A stretch of DNA of 64,000 nucleotides. Origin: Achromobacter sp. UMC46. GTDB lineage: Bacteria > Pseudomonadota > Gammaproteobacteria > Burkholderiales > Burkholderiaceae_B. Where the stretch lies: the NCBI RefSeq assembly GCF_014170335.1, contig NZ_LZZS01000023.1, positions 32,036-96,035 of the forward strand. Reading direction: 5' to 3'. The notes under the pieces are model-generated. The model did not search any database and had not been told where the DNA came from. It saw nothing but the letters and a program-made list of their open reading frames with translations. This document shows, piece after piece, positions 26,728 through 36,012 of the stretch; positions within the stretch are counted from its first letter, which is position 1, and each line of letters starts with the position of its first letter. Both the position numbers and the translations under genes were made by a program.

Positions 26728-27458
26728 GGTTTGTCGTCCGCGTCGGCCTGGGCTTGCCGGATGATCGCCTGCGCCGTCCAGCGCACCACGTCCGTGATCT
26801 CCGGCAGCTCCAATTTCCAGATGTCCTTCAATACCAGGAACACCTCGGATCCATACACCAGCGACAGCGCCTGCGCGACGCGGTCTTGCTGCGCCGGCGT
26901 CAGGTCCGAGGCCAACGGCGCGATGGCGCGCTTCAGGATGTCGACGCGATGCCCGCGCACCAGACGCGGCTCAAGGCCGGCTTTGCCTGCGCTGGCTTCG
27001 GCATGCTGCTGCAGCGACACCATGATGGCCGCGCGTAACGGGGCTTCGTGGGCCTCCAGCCGGGGAAAGGCGAAGCGCAGCAGTTCGTCGACGCGCGTGG
27101 CGGCGTCGGTCGACATGGAGTTCCAGGCCAGGATGGGCCCCAGGCTTTCATCCACCACGGCGGCGATCAGCGCGCTTTGGCTGGGGAAGTAGCGGTAGGC
27201 GGTGGCCCGCGAGACCTGGGCGTGTTCGGCCAGCTCGGCGACGGACGGAATGATCCCCTGCGCCATCAAGTGCTGCGCGGCGTCCAGCAGCGTCTTGCGC
27301 ATGCGGGCGCGCGGTCCGTGCGGCGGTTCTCCACTGGCGGCGGCCTGCCGGCTGGCGGGTGCGATCAACCGCGCAGTGCCGCCTGCGGGGGCAGGGGGCT
27401 TGGCGGAGCGGGAGGTTTGACGTGAGACAGGTGTCTCAGTATGATTCTTTCGTCTCAT
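26724..27458 (-). CDS. TetR-family regulator (start uncertain)
   Basis: 244 residues if started at 27458. The helix-turn-helix is about residues 53-98 ([15 protein letters not shown], then [27 protein letters not shown]). The first 52 residues are low-complexity (Ser/Pro/Ala) and include the DNA that carries the operator and a good sigma-70 promoter for the divergent operon. A start near Met53 (position 27302) is therefore a serious alternative, although an N-terminal extension also occurs in this family. It probably represses the divergent UPF0261 operon. Confidence 0.82.
   Translation of the reverse strand: MRRKNHTETPVSRQTSRSAKPPAPAGGTARLIAPASRQAAASGEPPHGPRARMRKTLLDAAQHLMAQGIIPSVAELAEHAQVSRATAYRYFPSQSALIAAVVDESLGPILAWNSMSTDAATRVDELLRFAFPRLEAHEAPLRAAIMVSLQQHAEASAGKAGLEPRLVRGHRVDILKRAIAPLASDLTPAQQDRVAQALSLVYGSEVFLVLKDIWKLELPEITDVVRWTAQAIIRQAQADADDKP
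27417..27445 (+). promoter_or_regulatory. Sigma-70 promoter with TetR-type operator filling the spacer
   Basis: TTGACG (27417-27422), a 17-base spacer, then TATGAT (27440-27445). The spacer contains the inverted repeat TGAGACA-GG-TGTCTCA (27423-27438). A third half-site copy is in CGTCTCAT at 27451-27458. Repressor bound there would block RNA polymerase directly. The promoter points to the gene starting at 27531. Confidence 0.7.
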
Positions 27459-27530
27459 TTCTTGATTCTACAGGCCTTGCGGCCTCACATATCGAGGCGC
27501 GCACCGAGTGTAGCCGCCCGCGGAGGAGCC

Positions 27531-28742
27531 ATGACGCAATCGAACCGGCGGGTGTTTGTCGCCGCCACCTACGACACCAAGGGCCACGAAGCGGAATACG
27601 TGGTAGATCTGCTCAAGCGCGAGGGCCTGGACGTGGTATCGGTGGACGTGTCCACGTCAGGCGCCGCCAGCGCCGCGCAGGTACAGGCGCAGGAAGTGGC
27701 CCGCAGCCATCCCGGCGGCCCGCAAGCGGTATTCACCGGCGACCGCGGCACGGCGATCGCCGCCATGGCGCTGGCCTTTGAACGCTATGCGGCCGGCAAC
27801 CGCGCCATCGGCGCCTTGCTGGGCCTGGGCGGTTCCGGCGGCACGGCGTTGATCACGCCGGCCATGCGCGCGCTGCCCATCGGCACGCCCAAGCTGATGG
27901 TGTCGACGATGGCCTCCGGCAATGTCGCGCCTTATGTCGGTCCCTCGGACATCGCCATGATGTATTCGGTGACCGACGTCGCCGGGCTGAACCGCATTTC
28001 CCGCCGCGTGCTGGCCAATGCCGCCGGCGCGATCGGCGGCGCATTCCGCCAGGCGGGCGTCGCCATCGAAGACGACGGGCGGCCCGCCGTGGGCATCACG
28101 ATGTTCGGCGTGACCACCGCCTGCGTGCAGCAGGTGACGCCGCTGCTGGAATCCCGATACGACTGCCTGGTGTTCCACGCCACGGGAACGGGCGGGCAGT
28201 CGATGGAAAAGCTGCTGGACAGCCATTTGCTGGGCGGCGTGCTGGACCTGACCACCACCGAAGTGTGCGATTTCCTGTTCGGCGGCGTACTGGCCTGCAC
28301 CGAGGACCGCTTTGGCGCCGTGGCCCGCACTCGCGCACCCTATGTGGGGTCCTGCGGCGCGCTGGATATGGTGAATTTCGGCGGAATGGAGACCATTCCC
28401 GAACGCTATCAGGGCCGCAAGTTCTATCCCCACAATCCGCAGGTGACGCTGATGCGCACCACCGTCGAAGAGAACGCCGCCCAAGGCGAATGGATCGCCG
28501 CCAAGCTGAACCAATGCGACGGGCCGGTCCGCTTCCTGATCCCCGAGGGCGGCGTGTCCGCGCTGGACGCGCCGGGCCAGGCATTCTGGGACCCCGAGGC
28601 CGACGCAGCCCTGTTCGCCGCGCTGGATGCCAACGTGGTGCAGACGCCGCAGCGCCGGCTGGTGCGCGTGCCCTGCCACATCAACGACCCGCTGTTCGCG
28701 CAGACGGCGGTCGACCATTTTCTTGAAATCGCTACCCATTAA
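27531..28742 (+). CDS. UPF0261 / Tm-1-like ATP-binding domain protein
   Basis: 403 residues; the start [20 protein letters not shown] follows a strong CGGAGGAG ribosome site. The family signature includes [11 protein letters not shown], then [22 protein letters not shown] and [13 protein letters not shown]. The related tomato Tm-1 N-terminal domain binds ATP and inhibits tobamovirus replication protein; the bacterial role is unknown. It is followed 11 bases later by a PEP-hydrolase-like protein, its usual partner (the two domains are fused in some genomes). A joint enzymatic role on a small metabolite is likely, but not defined here. Confidence 0.86.
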   Translation: MTQSNRRVFVAATYDTKGHEAEYVVDLLKREGLDVVSVDVSTSGAASAAQVQAQEVARSHPGGPQAVFTGDRGTAIAAMALAFERYAAGNRAIGALLGLGGSGGTALITPAMRALPIGTPKLMVSTMASGNVAPYVGPSDIAMMYSVTDVAGLNRISRRVLANAAGAIGGAFRQAGVAIEDDGRPAVGITMFGVTTACVQQVTPLLESRYDCLVFHATGTGGQSMEKLLDSHLLGGVLDLTTTEVCDFLFGGVLACTEDRFGAVARTRAPYVGSCGALDMVNFGGMETIPERYQGRKFYPHNPQVTLMRTTVEENAAQGEWIAAKLNQCDGPVRFLIPEGGVSALDAPGQAFWDPEADAALFAALDANVVQTPQRRLVRVPCHINDPLFAQTAVDHFLEIATH

Positions 28743-28753
28743 GGATTGCCGCC

Positions 28754-29584
28754 ATGCCCCGTTTCGAACGCAACGAATTGCTGGACAAGTTTCGCGCCAT
28801 GGTGCGCGCACGCACGCCCATCGTGGGCGGCGGCGCGGGCACGGGCTTGTCTGCCAAATGCGAAGAGGCGGGCGGCATTGACCTGATCGTGATCTATAAC
28901 TCGGGCCGCTACCGCATGGCGGGCCGGGGCTCGCTGGCGGGTCTGCTGGCCTATGGCAACGCCAACGAGATCGTGGTCGACATGGGCCGCGAAGTGCTGC
29001 CCGTGGTGAAGAAGACCCCGGTCTTGGCTGGCGTGAACGGCACCGATCCGTTCTGCGACTTCGACGTGTTCCTGGACGACCTGAAGCGCCAGGGCTTTTC
29101 TGGCGTGCAGAACTTCCCGACGGTGGGCCTGATCGACGGCACCTTCCGCGCCAACCTGGAAGAGACCGGCATGGGCTACGCGCTGGAAGTGGACATGATC
29201 CGCCTGGCGCACGACAAAGGCATGCTGACCACGCCCTACGTTTTCAACGAAGGCGACGCGGTGGCGATGGCGAATGCCGGCGCGGACATCATCGTCGCGC
29301 ATATGGGCCTGACGACGGGCGGCGCCATCGGCGCCGAGACCGCGCAGACGCTGGACGGCTGCGTGGCCGCCATCGACCGCATCGCCGAAGCGGCGCTGGC
29401 CGTGCGTCCGGATATCATTGTGCTGTGCCATGGCGGCCCCATCGCCACGCCAGACGACGCCGCGCACGTGTTGCGCGCCTGCAAGCATTGCCATGGTTTC
29501 TACGGCGCCAGCTCGATGGAGCGCCTGCCTACTGAACAAGCGCTGACCGCAGCGACGCGTGAGTTCAAAAACCTGACTTTCTAA
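28754..29584 (+). CDS. Phosphoenolpyruvate-hydrolase-like TIM-barrel protein
   Basis: 276 residues of the PEP-hydrolase-like/TIM-barrel family that pairs with UPF0261. Visible barrel motifs are [43 protein letters not shown] and [15 protein letters not shown], with [11 protein letters not shown] near the end. There is no signal peptide. The family name comes from distant similarity and does not prove PEP hydrolysis. It is in an operon with the UPF0261 gene and an SRPBCC gene under probable TetR control. Confidence 0.83.
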   Translation: MPRFERNELLDKFRAMVRARTPIVGGGAGTGLSAKCEEAGGIDLIVIYNSGRYRMAGRGSLAGLLAYGNANEIVVDMGREVLPVVKKTPVLAGVNGTDPFCDFDVFLDDLKRQGFSGVQNFPTVGLIDGTFRANLEETGMGYALEVDMIRLAHDKGMLTTPYVFNEGDAVAMANAGADIIVAHMGLTTGGAIGAETAQTLDGCVAAIDRIAEAALAVRPDIIVLCHGGPIATPDDAAHVLRACKHCHGFYGASSMERLPTEQALTAATREFKNLTF

Positions 29585-29593
29585 GAGGGTCCC

Positions 29594-30037
29594 ATGCCGC
29601 ATACCGTCCACATCAGTGCCATCATCCATGCGCCGCTGGATAAAGTCTGGCCGCTGTTCCGCGATTTCGACGGACTGGCGGGCTGGCATCCCGGCGTGGC
29701 GCAGAGCCGGCTGGAAGACGGCGGCCGCCATGACGCGGTGGGCAGCGTGCGGTATCTGACGCTTGCGCCGTCGGGCTTCGTGCGCGAACAGTTGCTGATG
29801 CTGGATGATCCCGGCACCGCGCTGCGCTATTCGATCATCGAGACGGATCTGCCGATGCGCGACTATGTCGCGGGCGTTTCCCTGCGCCCGATCACGGAAA
29901 GCGGCCATACCCTGGTCGAATGGTGGGCCGACTTCCGCGTGGAAGGCGCGCCGCTCGCCGATGTGGCGAAAGCCGTGGGCCAGGGCGTGTTCGCGACGGG
30001 CCTGGCGGCGCTGGACGTGAAACTGCGCGCCGGCTAG
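29594..30037 (+). CDS. SRPBCC (START/polyketide-cyclase-like) small-ligand-binding protein
   Basis: 147 residues. The opening VHISAIIHAPLDKVWPLFRDFDGLAGWHP is the standard SRPBCC start, with GSVRYLTLAPSGFVREQLLMLDD and LVEWWADFRVEG continuing the helix-grip fold. Such proteins bind hydrophobic or aromatic ligands, sometimes catalysing cyclisation or dehydration. It is third gene of the TetR-controlled operon, 9 bases after the TIM-barrel gene, and its stop overlaps the convergent LysR gene by 4 bases. Confidence 0.85.
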   Translation: MPHTVHISAIIHAPLDKVWPLFRDFDGLAGWHPGVAQSRLEDGGRHDAVGSVRYLTLAPSGFVREQLLMLDDPGTALRYSIIETDLPMRDYVAGVSLRPITESGHTLVEWWADFRVEGAPLADVAKAVGQGVFATGLAALDVKLRAG

Positions 30038-31002
30038 GCCGCCGCTTTTTTTCCGGCCGGCACGCGCTTGCAGCCGGCCGGCAGCGGCGCATCCGCCAGG
30101 TAGTCGTGAATGGCGCGGATCAGCGCCTGCGCGGCCGGGCTAAGCGGATACTCCTTGTGCCGGATGATGCAGACCGTGCGCACGACGGTCGGCCGCGCCA
30201 GCAGCGCGTAGGCCAGCCCCGGCTCCAGCACGCGTTCGGCGGCCAGGGCCGGCAGCAGCGCCACGCCCAGCCCGGCTTTCACCAAGGCGGCCTGCGACGT
30301 GGTGCTGGACGCTTCATAGAATGGCGCGCCCGCCTCGATGGGCAAGTCCGCGCGGGCGCGCAGCAGCGCCATGATCCCCGTTTCGTCCACCACGCCCACC
30401 AGCTTGCGTTGCGCCAGGTCCGACCAGCGCATGGTGCCGTCGCGTGCCGGCCGCAGGCTGTCGTCGTCGGCGCGGTACAGCACGCCGAACCGGTCTTCCA
30501 GCACGGGGTCGAAGCGCAGCCCCGGCGCGTCGGCCCAGCGGCTGGTCAGCCCGAAATCCACCTCGCGCGTGGCGACCTTGCGCTGGATGCGGCCGGAATT
30601 GTCGTCGCTCAGGTACAGGCGCACGGCGGGATACTGGGCCGAAAAACCGGCCGCAGCCGGCGCGATGATCTGCGTGATGGCCGATGGCGCGGCGGCCACG
30701 CCCACGCGCCCGCGCTCAAGCGCCCCGTAGCGCACCACGTCTTCGATCACGCCGTCGAAATCCGCCAGCAGCCGCATCACGCGGGGCAGGAATTCTTCGC
30801 CCGCGGCGGTCAGCAGCACGCGCCGGCTGGTGCGCGCGAATAGCTGCGTGGCCAACGCATCCTCTAGTTGGCGCACCAGGCTGGTCACCGACGATTGCGT
30901 CTGGAACAGCCGCTTGGCCGCATGGGTGAAGCTGGATTCCTGCGCCACCGCCACGAAGGCGGTCAGGTGCTTCAGGGTGACGTGCTTGGGCAGGCGATTC
31001 AT
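30034..31002 (-). CDS. LysR-family transcriptional regulator
   Basis: 322 residues from MNRLPKHVTLKHLTAF; a TTG upstream would add 11 residues and is less likely. The N-terminal winged helix (about 5-65) reads FVAVAQESSFTHAAKRLFQTQSSVTSLVRQLED. The C-terminal effector-binding domain follows (GRVGVAAAPSAITQIIAP and onward). The C-terminus is Lys/Ala rich (GKKAAA). It is divergent from the D-aminoacylase and probably controls it and the Bug receptor. Confidence 0.92.
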   Translation of the reverse strand: MNRLPKHVTLKHLTAFVAVAQESSFTHAAKRLFQTQSSVTSLVRQLEDALATQLFARTSRRVLLTAAGEEFLPRVMRLLADFDGVIEDVVRYGALERGRVGVAAAPSAITQIIAPAAAGFSAQYPAVRLYLSDDNSGRIQRKVATREVDFGLTSRWADAPGLRFDPVLEDRFGVLYRADDDSLRPARDGTMRWSDLAQRKLVGVVDETGIMALLRARADLPIEAGAPFYEASSTTSQAALVKAGLGVALLPALAAERVLEPGLAYALLARPTVVRTVCIIRHKEYPLSPAAQALIRAIHDYLADAPLPAGCKRVPAGKKAAA

Positions 31003-31091
31003 TTCAAACGACGATAGATGGATCAATAAAAACAATTTTTCCAGATTGATCGCGCGAACGATACTAGGGGCTTCATCCAGGCGGGACGATC

Positions 31092-32555
31092 ATGCGGCAG
31101 GAAACATTGGATCTGATCATTGAAGGCGGCTGGGTCATCGACGGCCTGGGCGCGCCCCGGCGGCGCGCCGACGTCGGCGTGGCGGGCGAACGCATCGCGG
31201 CCATCGGCGACTTGTCCGGCGCGGCCGCCGCCCGCCGGTTGGACGCCCGCGGCAAGATCGTGGCGCCGGGCTTTATCGACGTGCATGGCCACGACGACCT
31301 GATGTTCGTCGAAAAGCCGGGCCTGGAATGGAAGACCAGCCAGGGCATCACGTCCGTCGTGGTCGGCAATTGCGGCGTCAGCGGCGCGCCCGCGCCATTG
31401 CCGGGCAACACCGCCGCGGCCTTGGCCTTGCTGGGTGAAACGCCGTTGTTCACCGACATGCGGGCGTACTTCGACGAAGTGCGCGCGCAATGCCCGATGA
31501 TCAATGTGGCGGCGCTGGTGGGCCATGCGAACCTGCGCCTGGCCGCCATGCGCGACCCGGCGGCCGCGCCCACCGCGGACGAGCAGGCGGCCATGCAGCG
31601 GATGCTGGCCGACGCGCTGGCCGCGGGCGCCGTGGGGTTCAGCACCGGCCTGGCGTACCAGCCGGGCGGCGTGGCGGAATCCGCCGAACTGGAGGGGCTG
31701 GCCACCGTGGCGGCGGCGCACGGCGCGCTGCACACCAGCCATATCCGCAATGAAGGCGACGAGGTCGAGGCCGCCGTCGACGAAGTGCTGGCCGTGGGCC
31801 GCAATACGGGCTGCGCTACCGTGCTGTCGCACCACAAGTGCATGATGCCGCGCAACTGGGGCAAAAGCCGCGCCACGCTGGCCAACATCGACCGCGCGCG
31901 CGCCGAGGGCGTGGACGTGGCGCTGGACATCTATCCCTATCCGGGCAGCTCCACCATCCTGATCCCGGAGCGCGCCGAGACTATCGACGATATCCGCATC
32001 ACCTGGTCCACGCCGCACCCCGAGTGCAGCGGCGAATCGCTGGCCGACATCGCCGCGCGCTGGGGTTGCGACAAGACGACCGCGGCCCAAAGGCTGTGCC
32101 CGGCGGGCGCCATCTATTTCGCCATGGACGAGGCCGAAGTGCGGCGCATCTTCCTGCACGACTGCTGCATGGTGGGGTCCGACGGCCTGCCCAATGACGC
32201 GCATCCGCATCCGCGCCTGTGGGGCAGCTTCACGCGCGTGTTGGGTCGCTATGTGCGCGAGGCCGAGCTGCTGACCCTGGAAGCCGCGGTCGCCAAGATG
32301 ACGGCGCTGCCGGCGCGCGTGTTCGGCCTGGCCGGGCGCGGCCAGCTCAGCGTGGGGGCGTGGGCGGACATCACGGTGTTCGATGCGGACACGGTCTTGG
32401 ACCGCGCCACCTGGGAATTCCCCACGTTGGCCTCCGCCGGCGTCGAACACGTGCTGGTCAACGGCCAGCCGGTGTTTCCGGCGGCCGATGGCATGGCGCG
32501 CCCCGGGAAGATACTGCGGCGGGAAACCGCCGCGCGCAGCCAAGAAACCGAATAA
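31092..32555 (+). CDS. N-acyl-D-amino-acid deacylase (D-aminoacylase, amidohydrolase family)
   Basis: 487-residue zinc amidohydrolase cleaving N-acylated D-amino acids or a related amide. The metal motif H65-G-H67 lies in GFIDVHGHDD. The conserved cysteine is in VVGNCGVSGAP, with LSHHKCMM and the catalytic-Asp loop GSDGLPNDAHPHPRLWG. The C-terminal beta-sandwich has ADITVFDADTV. There is no signal peptide. A Bug receptor follows in the same direction, and a LysR gene is divergent. The exact N-acyl substrate is unknown. Confidence 0.9.
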   Translation: MRQETLDLIIEGGWVIDGLGAPRRRADVGVAGERIAAIGDLSGAAAARRLDARGKIVAPGFIDVHGHDDLMFVEKPGLEWKTSQGITSVVVGNCGVSGAPAPLPGNTAAALALLGETPLFTDMRAYFDEVRAQCPMINVAALVGHANLRLAAMRDPAAAPTADEQAAMQRMLADALAAGAVGFSTGLAYQPGGVAESAELEGLATVAAAHGALHTSHIRNEGDEVEAAVDEVLAVGRNTGCATVLSHHKCMMPRNWGKSRATLANIDRARAEGVDVALDIYPYPGSSTILIPERAETIDDIRITWSTPHPECSGESLADIAARWGCDKTTAAQRLCPAGAIYFAMDEAEVRRIFLHDCCMVGSDGLPNDAHPHPRLWGSFTRVLGRYVREAELLTLEAAVAKMTALPARVFGLAGRGQLSVGAWADITVFDADTVLDRATWEFPTLASAGVEHVLVNGQPVFPAADGMARPGKILRRETAARSQETE

Positions 32556-32589
32556 CAACAGCAACTATCCTTCAGGAGACTCCCCCATC

Positions 32590-33552
32590 ATGATGTTGCA
32601 GAAGACTTGCGCGGCCCTGCTGCTTGCCGCCGCGCTGCCCGCCGCCCACGCCGCTTTTCCCGACCATCCCATCACGCTGATCGTGCCGTTCCCGGCCGGC
32701 GGCCCCACCGATATCGTCGGCCGCGTGGCGGCGGCGAAGGCGGGCGAGATCCTGGGCCAGCAGATCGTCGTGGAAAACCGCACCGGCGCGTCGGGCACCA
32801 TCGGCATGGCGGCCACGGCGCGCGCCAAGCCGGACGGCTACACGGTGGGCCTGGCCACCGTCAGCACGCACGGCACCGCGCCGCACCTGTTCCCGAACCT
32901 GGCCTACGACCCCGTGAAGGACTTCACGCCCATCAGCAACCTGGTCACCAGCCCCAATATCCTTAGCGTGAATCCCAAGTTCTCCGCGCAGACGCTGGCC
33001 GATTTCGTGACCCACGTGCGCGCCAATCCGAACAAGGACGGCTACGCCAACGCGGGCGCGGGCGGCGTGAACGACCTGGGTATGATCTGGTTCCTGCAGA
33101 TCATCGGCGGCAAGATGAACAGCATTTCGTACCGGGGCTCGGCGCCCGCGCTGACCGATACCGTGGGCGGCGTGGTTCCAGTGATCTTCGACAACTTCCC
33201 GTCGTCGTTGCCATACCTGAAAAGCGGCCACCTGCGTGCGCTGGCCATCACGGGCACCGAACGCAACCCGCGCCTGCCCGACGTGCCGACGTTCGCCGAA
33301 CAAGGCTACAAGGACTACGACGTGACCGCCTGGTACGGCGTCGTGGGGCCGGCCGGAATGCCGGCCGACGTGCGCGACAAGCTGGCCCAGGCGTTTGCCC
33401 AGGCCGTGCGCGATCCGGCGACCGCGGCGAAGATGGAAGAGACGGGCGCGTTCCCGCTGGGCAACACGCCGGCGGAATTTTCTGAGCAGATCCGCAGCGA
33501 ACGCGACCGCTGGAAGACGGTGATCGACCGCGCGCAAATCAAGCTGCAGTAA
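32590..33552 (+). CDS. Bug/TctC-family periplasmic solute receptor
   Basis: 320 residues, signal peptide MMLQKTCAALLLAAALPAAHA, preceded by CAGGAGAC. Family motifs are FPDHPITLIVPFPAGGPTDIVGR, ENRTGASGTIGMAATARAKPDGY, ISYRGSAPALTD and PDVPTFAEQGYKDYDV. It is an orphan receptor, with no TctA/TctB beside it. It shares the direction of the D-aminoacylase gene 34 bases upstream, so it probably recognises an N-acylated or carboxylated substrate of that enzyme (inference). Confidence 0.92.
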   Translation: MMLQKTCAALLLAAALPAAHAAFPDHPITLIVPFPAGGPTDIVGRVAAAKAGEILGQQIVVENRTGASGTIGMAATARAKPDGYTVGLATVSTHGTAPHLFPNLAYDPVKDFTPISNLVTSPNILSVNPKFSAQTLADFVTHVRANPNKDGYANAGAGGVNDLGMIWFLQIIGGKMNSISYRGSAPALTDTVGGVVPVIFDNFPSSLPYLKSGHLRALAITGTERNPRLPDVPTFAEQGYKDYDVTAWYGVVGPAGMPADVRDKLAQAFAQAVRDPATAAKMEETGAFPLGNTPAEFSEQIRSERDRWKTVIDRAQIKLQ

Positions 33553-33558
33553 GGGCTG

Positions 33559-34968
33559 TCAGTAGACATCGCGGCGGTAGCGGCCGCCGTGCTGCATGGC
33601 TTGCAGCCGGTCGTCGCCCAGGATGTCTTGCAGGGCGGCATCCACGCCGCCTGCCATGCCTTGCAGGCTGCCGCAGACATAGATCGCGGCGCCCGCGTCC
33701 ACCCAGGACCGCACCGCGCCGGCCTGTTCGCGCAACAGGTGCTGCACGTACCGGCGCTGGGGCTGGTCGCGCGAATAGACGGCGTCCACGCGTTCCAGCG
33801 TGCCGTCCTGCCGCCAGGCGTCGATATCCTCCTGGCAGAAGCTGTCGTGCGCGGCGTTGCGTTCGCCGAACACCAGCCAATTGCGCCGGTGGCCGGCGGC
33901 GCGCCGGGCTTTGATCAGGGCGCGCAGGCCAGCCAGCCCGGTGCCGTTGCCCACCAGGATCAACGGCCGTCCGTCTTCCGGCACGTGGAAATTGCGGTTT
34001 GCGCGCACGCGCAGTTCGATATCGTCGCCCGCCTGGGCGATATGGGTCAGCCACCCGCTGCCCAGTCCCAACCCGCCGTCGGCGCCGCGCATCTGCCGCA
34101 CCAGCAACTGGATCGCGCCGTCTTGCGGCAAGGACGCAATGGAGTATTCCCGGTGCGCCTGCACGGGGCCGCCGCGTTCGTGCCGGGGCCCGATCTCGGC
34201 GATGTCGCCCGCCGCCCATTGCGGCATATCGCCCGCAGGCGGGGTCAGGGTCAGCAGATAGCAAGGGCCGCCCTGGCTCTGGGGGTTCATCAAGTGGCGG
34301 TCCGCCAGGCGCCAGGTGTCGTACACGGGCGCCTGCCAGTCAGGCAGGTCGCTGCGGCCGGCCAGCAGGCCCAGGTGATGCTGCCAATGGCGCAGCGCGG
34401 CCGGGTCGCCATTGTCCACTTCGACAAGATCGAACAGCGGCGTCGCGCCTTGCGCATGCAGCCAGTCGTCAAGCCGGTGGCCGAATCCGCAGAACCGGGC
34501 GTATTCGCTGTCGCCCAGCGCCAGCACCGCGTACTGCGTGCCGGCCAGCGCCGGCGCTGTGCGAGTGGTGGCGCTGGGGGAGGCGGCAGTGACGGACCTG
34601 GCCTGCATCTGGCCGGCAAAGGCTGCGGCGGCATCGGGCGGGTCGCCTTCGCCGTAGGTGCTGGCCACGAACAGGATGCGGCGATAGGCGGACAAGCGCG
34701 TCAGGTCCAGCTGGTCCAGCGCCGCAACGCGCACGGTCAGGCCGCCGGCGCGCAAGGAGTCGGCGGTCTGTCCGGCCAGCGCTTCGGCGTAGCCGGTCTG
34801 GGTCGCGAAGGCGACCAGCAGCGTGTCTTCGGGCGTGGGCGCGTTCAGGGCGTGCAGGGCCTGCGCCTGCTGCGCCTCGTGCCGCCGGGCGCGGCGCCAT
34901 GCCCACAGGCAGAGCAACAGCCAAAGCCCCACCACGCATGCCGCAGCGATCAACCGGGTCAGGCTCAT
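33559..34968 (-). CDS. Membrane-anchored flavodoxin/FAD reductase (CysJ-like)
   Basis: 469 residues from MSLTRLIAAACVVGLWLLLCLW, one N-terminal membrane anchor followed by an Arg-rich stretch. The flavodoxin domain (about 48-190) has TQTGYAEALAGQ, STYGEGDPPDAA and LALGDSEYARFCGFG. The ferredoxin-NADP-reductase-like half has REYSIASLP (FAD), VGNGTGLAGLRALIKAR (NADPH) and a terminal YRRDVY. It would carry electrons from NADPH via FAD and FMN to the membrane. It is last gene of the PepSY-DUF2271-DUF4198-ApbE operon, consistent with cytosolic electron input. Confidence 0.9.
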   Translation of the reverse strand: MSLTRLIAAACVVGLWLLLCLWAWRRARRHEAQQAQALHALNAPTPEDTLLVAFATQTGYAEALAGQTADSLRAGGLTVRVAALDQLDLTRLSAYRRILFVASTYGEGDPPDAAAAFAGQMQARSVTAASPSATTRTAPALAGTQYAVLALGDSEYARFCGFGHRLDDWLHAQGATPLFDLVEVDNGDPAALRHWQHHLGLLAGRSDLPDWQAPVYDTWRLADRHLMNPQSQGGPCYLLTLTPPAGDMPQWAAGDIAEIGPRHERGGPVQAHREYSIASLPQDGAIQLLVRQMRGADGGLGLGSGWLTHIAQAGDDIELRVRANRNFHVPEDGRPLILVGNGTGLAGLRALIKARRAAGHRRNWLVFGERNAAHDSFCQEDIDAWRQDGTLERVDAVYSRDQPQRRYVQHLLREQAGAVRSWVDAGAAIYVCGSLQGMAGGVDAALQDILGDDRLQAMQHGGRYRRDVY

Positions 34969-34972
34969 GGGG

Positions 34973-35998
34973 TCAGCGGGGCGATGTCCGCGCCTGGAAC
35001 GCCGGGGTGGCGATGACGCGATAGGCGCCGGCGTCGCGCAGGATGAAAAGGGCCGCCAGGTCATGCCGACGGGCATAGGCCAGACCGTCCGCCTCGCCCA
35101 GCACCGTCAACACCGTGGCCAACGCGTCAGCCTGCATGCAGAGGGGGTGCAGCACGGAAACCGAAGCCACGTTGTTGCGCACGGGCCGGCCGGTGCGCGG
35201 GTCGATGGTGTGGGCGTAGCGCACGTCGCCGCTGCCGGCGTGGCGGCGGTAGTCGCCAGACGTGGCGATGCTTGCGTCTTCCAGCGGCAAGGCCAGCGCG
35301 TGGTCGTCGCTGGCGTCCGGCACTTCGACAGCCACGCGCCAAAGCTGGCCGTCGGGCCGTTTGCCGCGCGCGCGCAGTTCGCCGCCGACTTCCACCAGGT
35401 ATTGCGTGATGCCCAGCGCGTCCAGCGCCATCGCGGCGCGGTCCACGCCGTAGCCCTTGGCGATGGACGACAAGTCCAGATACGCGCCGCCCGGCTGATA
35501 GGCGGCCTGCCGGGTGGCGTCCAGCGCCACGCGCCGCCAGCCGCAACGCAGGCGCGCCGCATCGATGGCGGCGGGCGAGGGCGGTTCAAAGGCGCGTTGA
35601 TGCGGACCGAAGCCCCAGGTGTTCACCAGCGGGCCCACCGTCGGGTCATAGGCTCCGGCGGTGTCTTCCGCCAGCGCCATCGCGTGGCGCAGCACATGGA
35701 AGAACGCGTCGGGCACGTCTCGCCAGCCGGGGTCGGCCTGGTTGAACAGGCTGATGTCGGAATCCGCTTCCCATGTGCTCATCTGGGCCACGACTTCGTC
35801 CAGCGCGGCCTGGATCGCCAGCCGCGCCGCCTGGTCGCTGCAACCGGCGGGCAGCGCCAGGCGCGCCGACCAGGTGGTGCCCATGGTGCTGCCTGCCAGT
35901 GCAGCCGGCGCCGCCAGCGCGGCCGGCATGGCGCCGTAGGCGACGCGGACGGCAGGGGCCGCCGCGCCGCGCGGCGCATAGGAAGGAGTGGAGGCCAC
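34973..35998 (-). CDS. apbE: FAD:protein FMN transferase (flavinyltransferase)
   Basis: 341-residue ApbE-family enzyme that covalently attaches FMN to Thr/Ser in extracytoplasmic flavoproteins. Motifs: GSTMGTTWSARL, TWEADSDISLFN, YDPTVGPLVNTWGFGP, YLDLSSIAKGYGVDRAA and HTIDPRTGRPVRNN. The N-terminus is Ala-rich without a clear Sec signal. The likely target is the DUF2271 protein two genes away, which holds a DGVSGAT flavinylation motif. Four bases separate its stop from the reductase start. Confidence 0.92.
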   Translation of the reverse strand: MASTPSYAPRGAAAPAVRVAYGAMPAALAAPAALAGSTMGTTWSARLALPAGCSDQAARLAIQAALDEVVAQMSTWEADSDISLFNQADPGWRDVPDAFFHVLRHAMALAEDTAGAYDPTVGPLVNTWGFGPHQRAFEPPSPAAIDAARLRCGWRRVALDATRQAAYQPGGAYLDLSSIAKGYGVDRAAMALDALGITQYLVEVGGELRARGKRPDGQLWRVAVEVPDASDDHALALPLEDASIATSGDYRRHAGSGDVRYAHTIDPRTGRPVRNNVASVSVLHPLCMQADALATVLTVLGEADGLAYARRHDLAALFILRDAGAYRVIATPAFQARTSPR

Positions 35999-36012
35999 GC
36001 GCCTGCCGCCGT

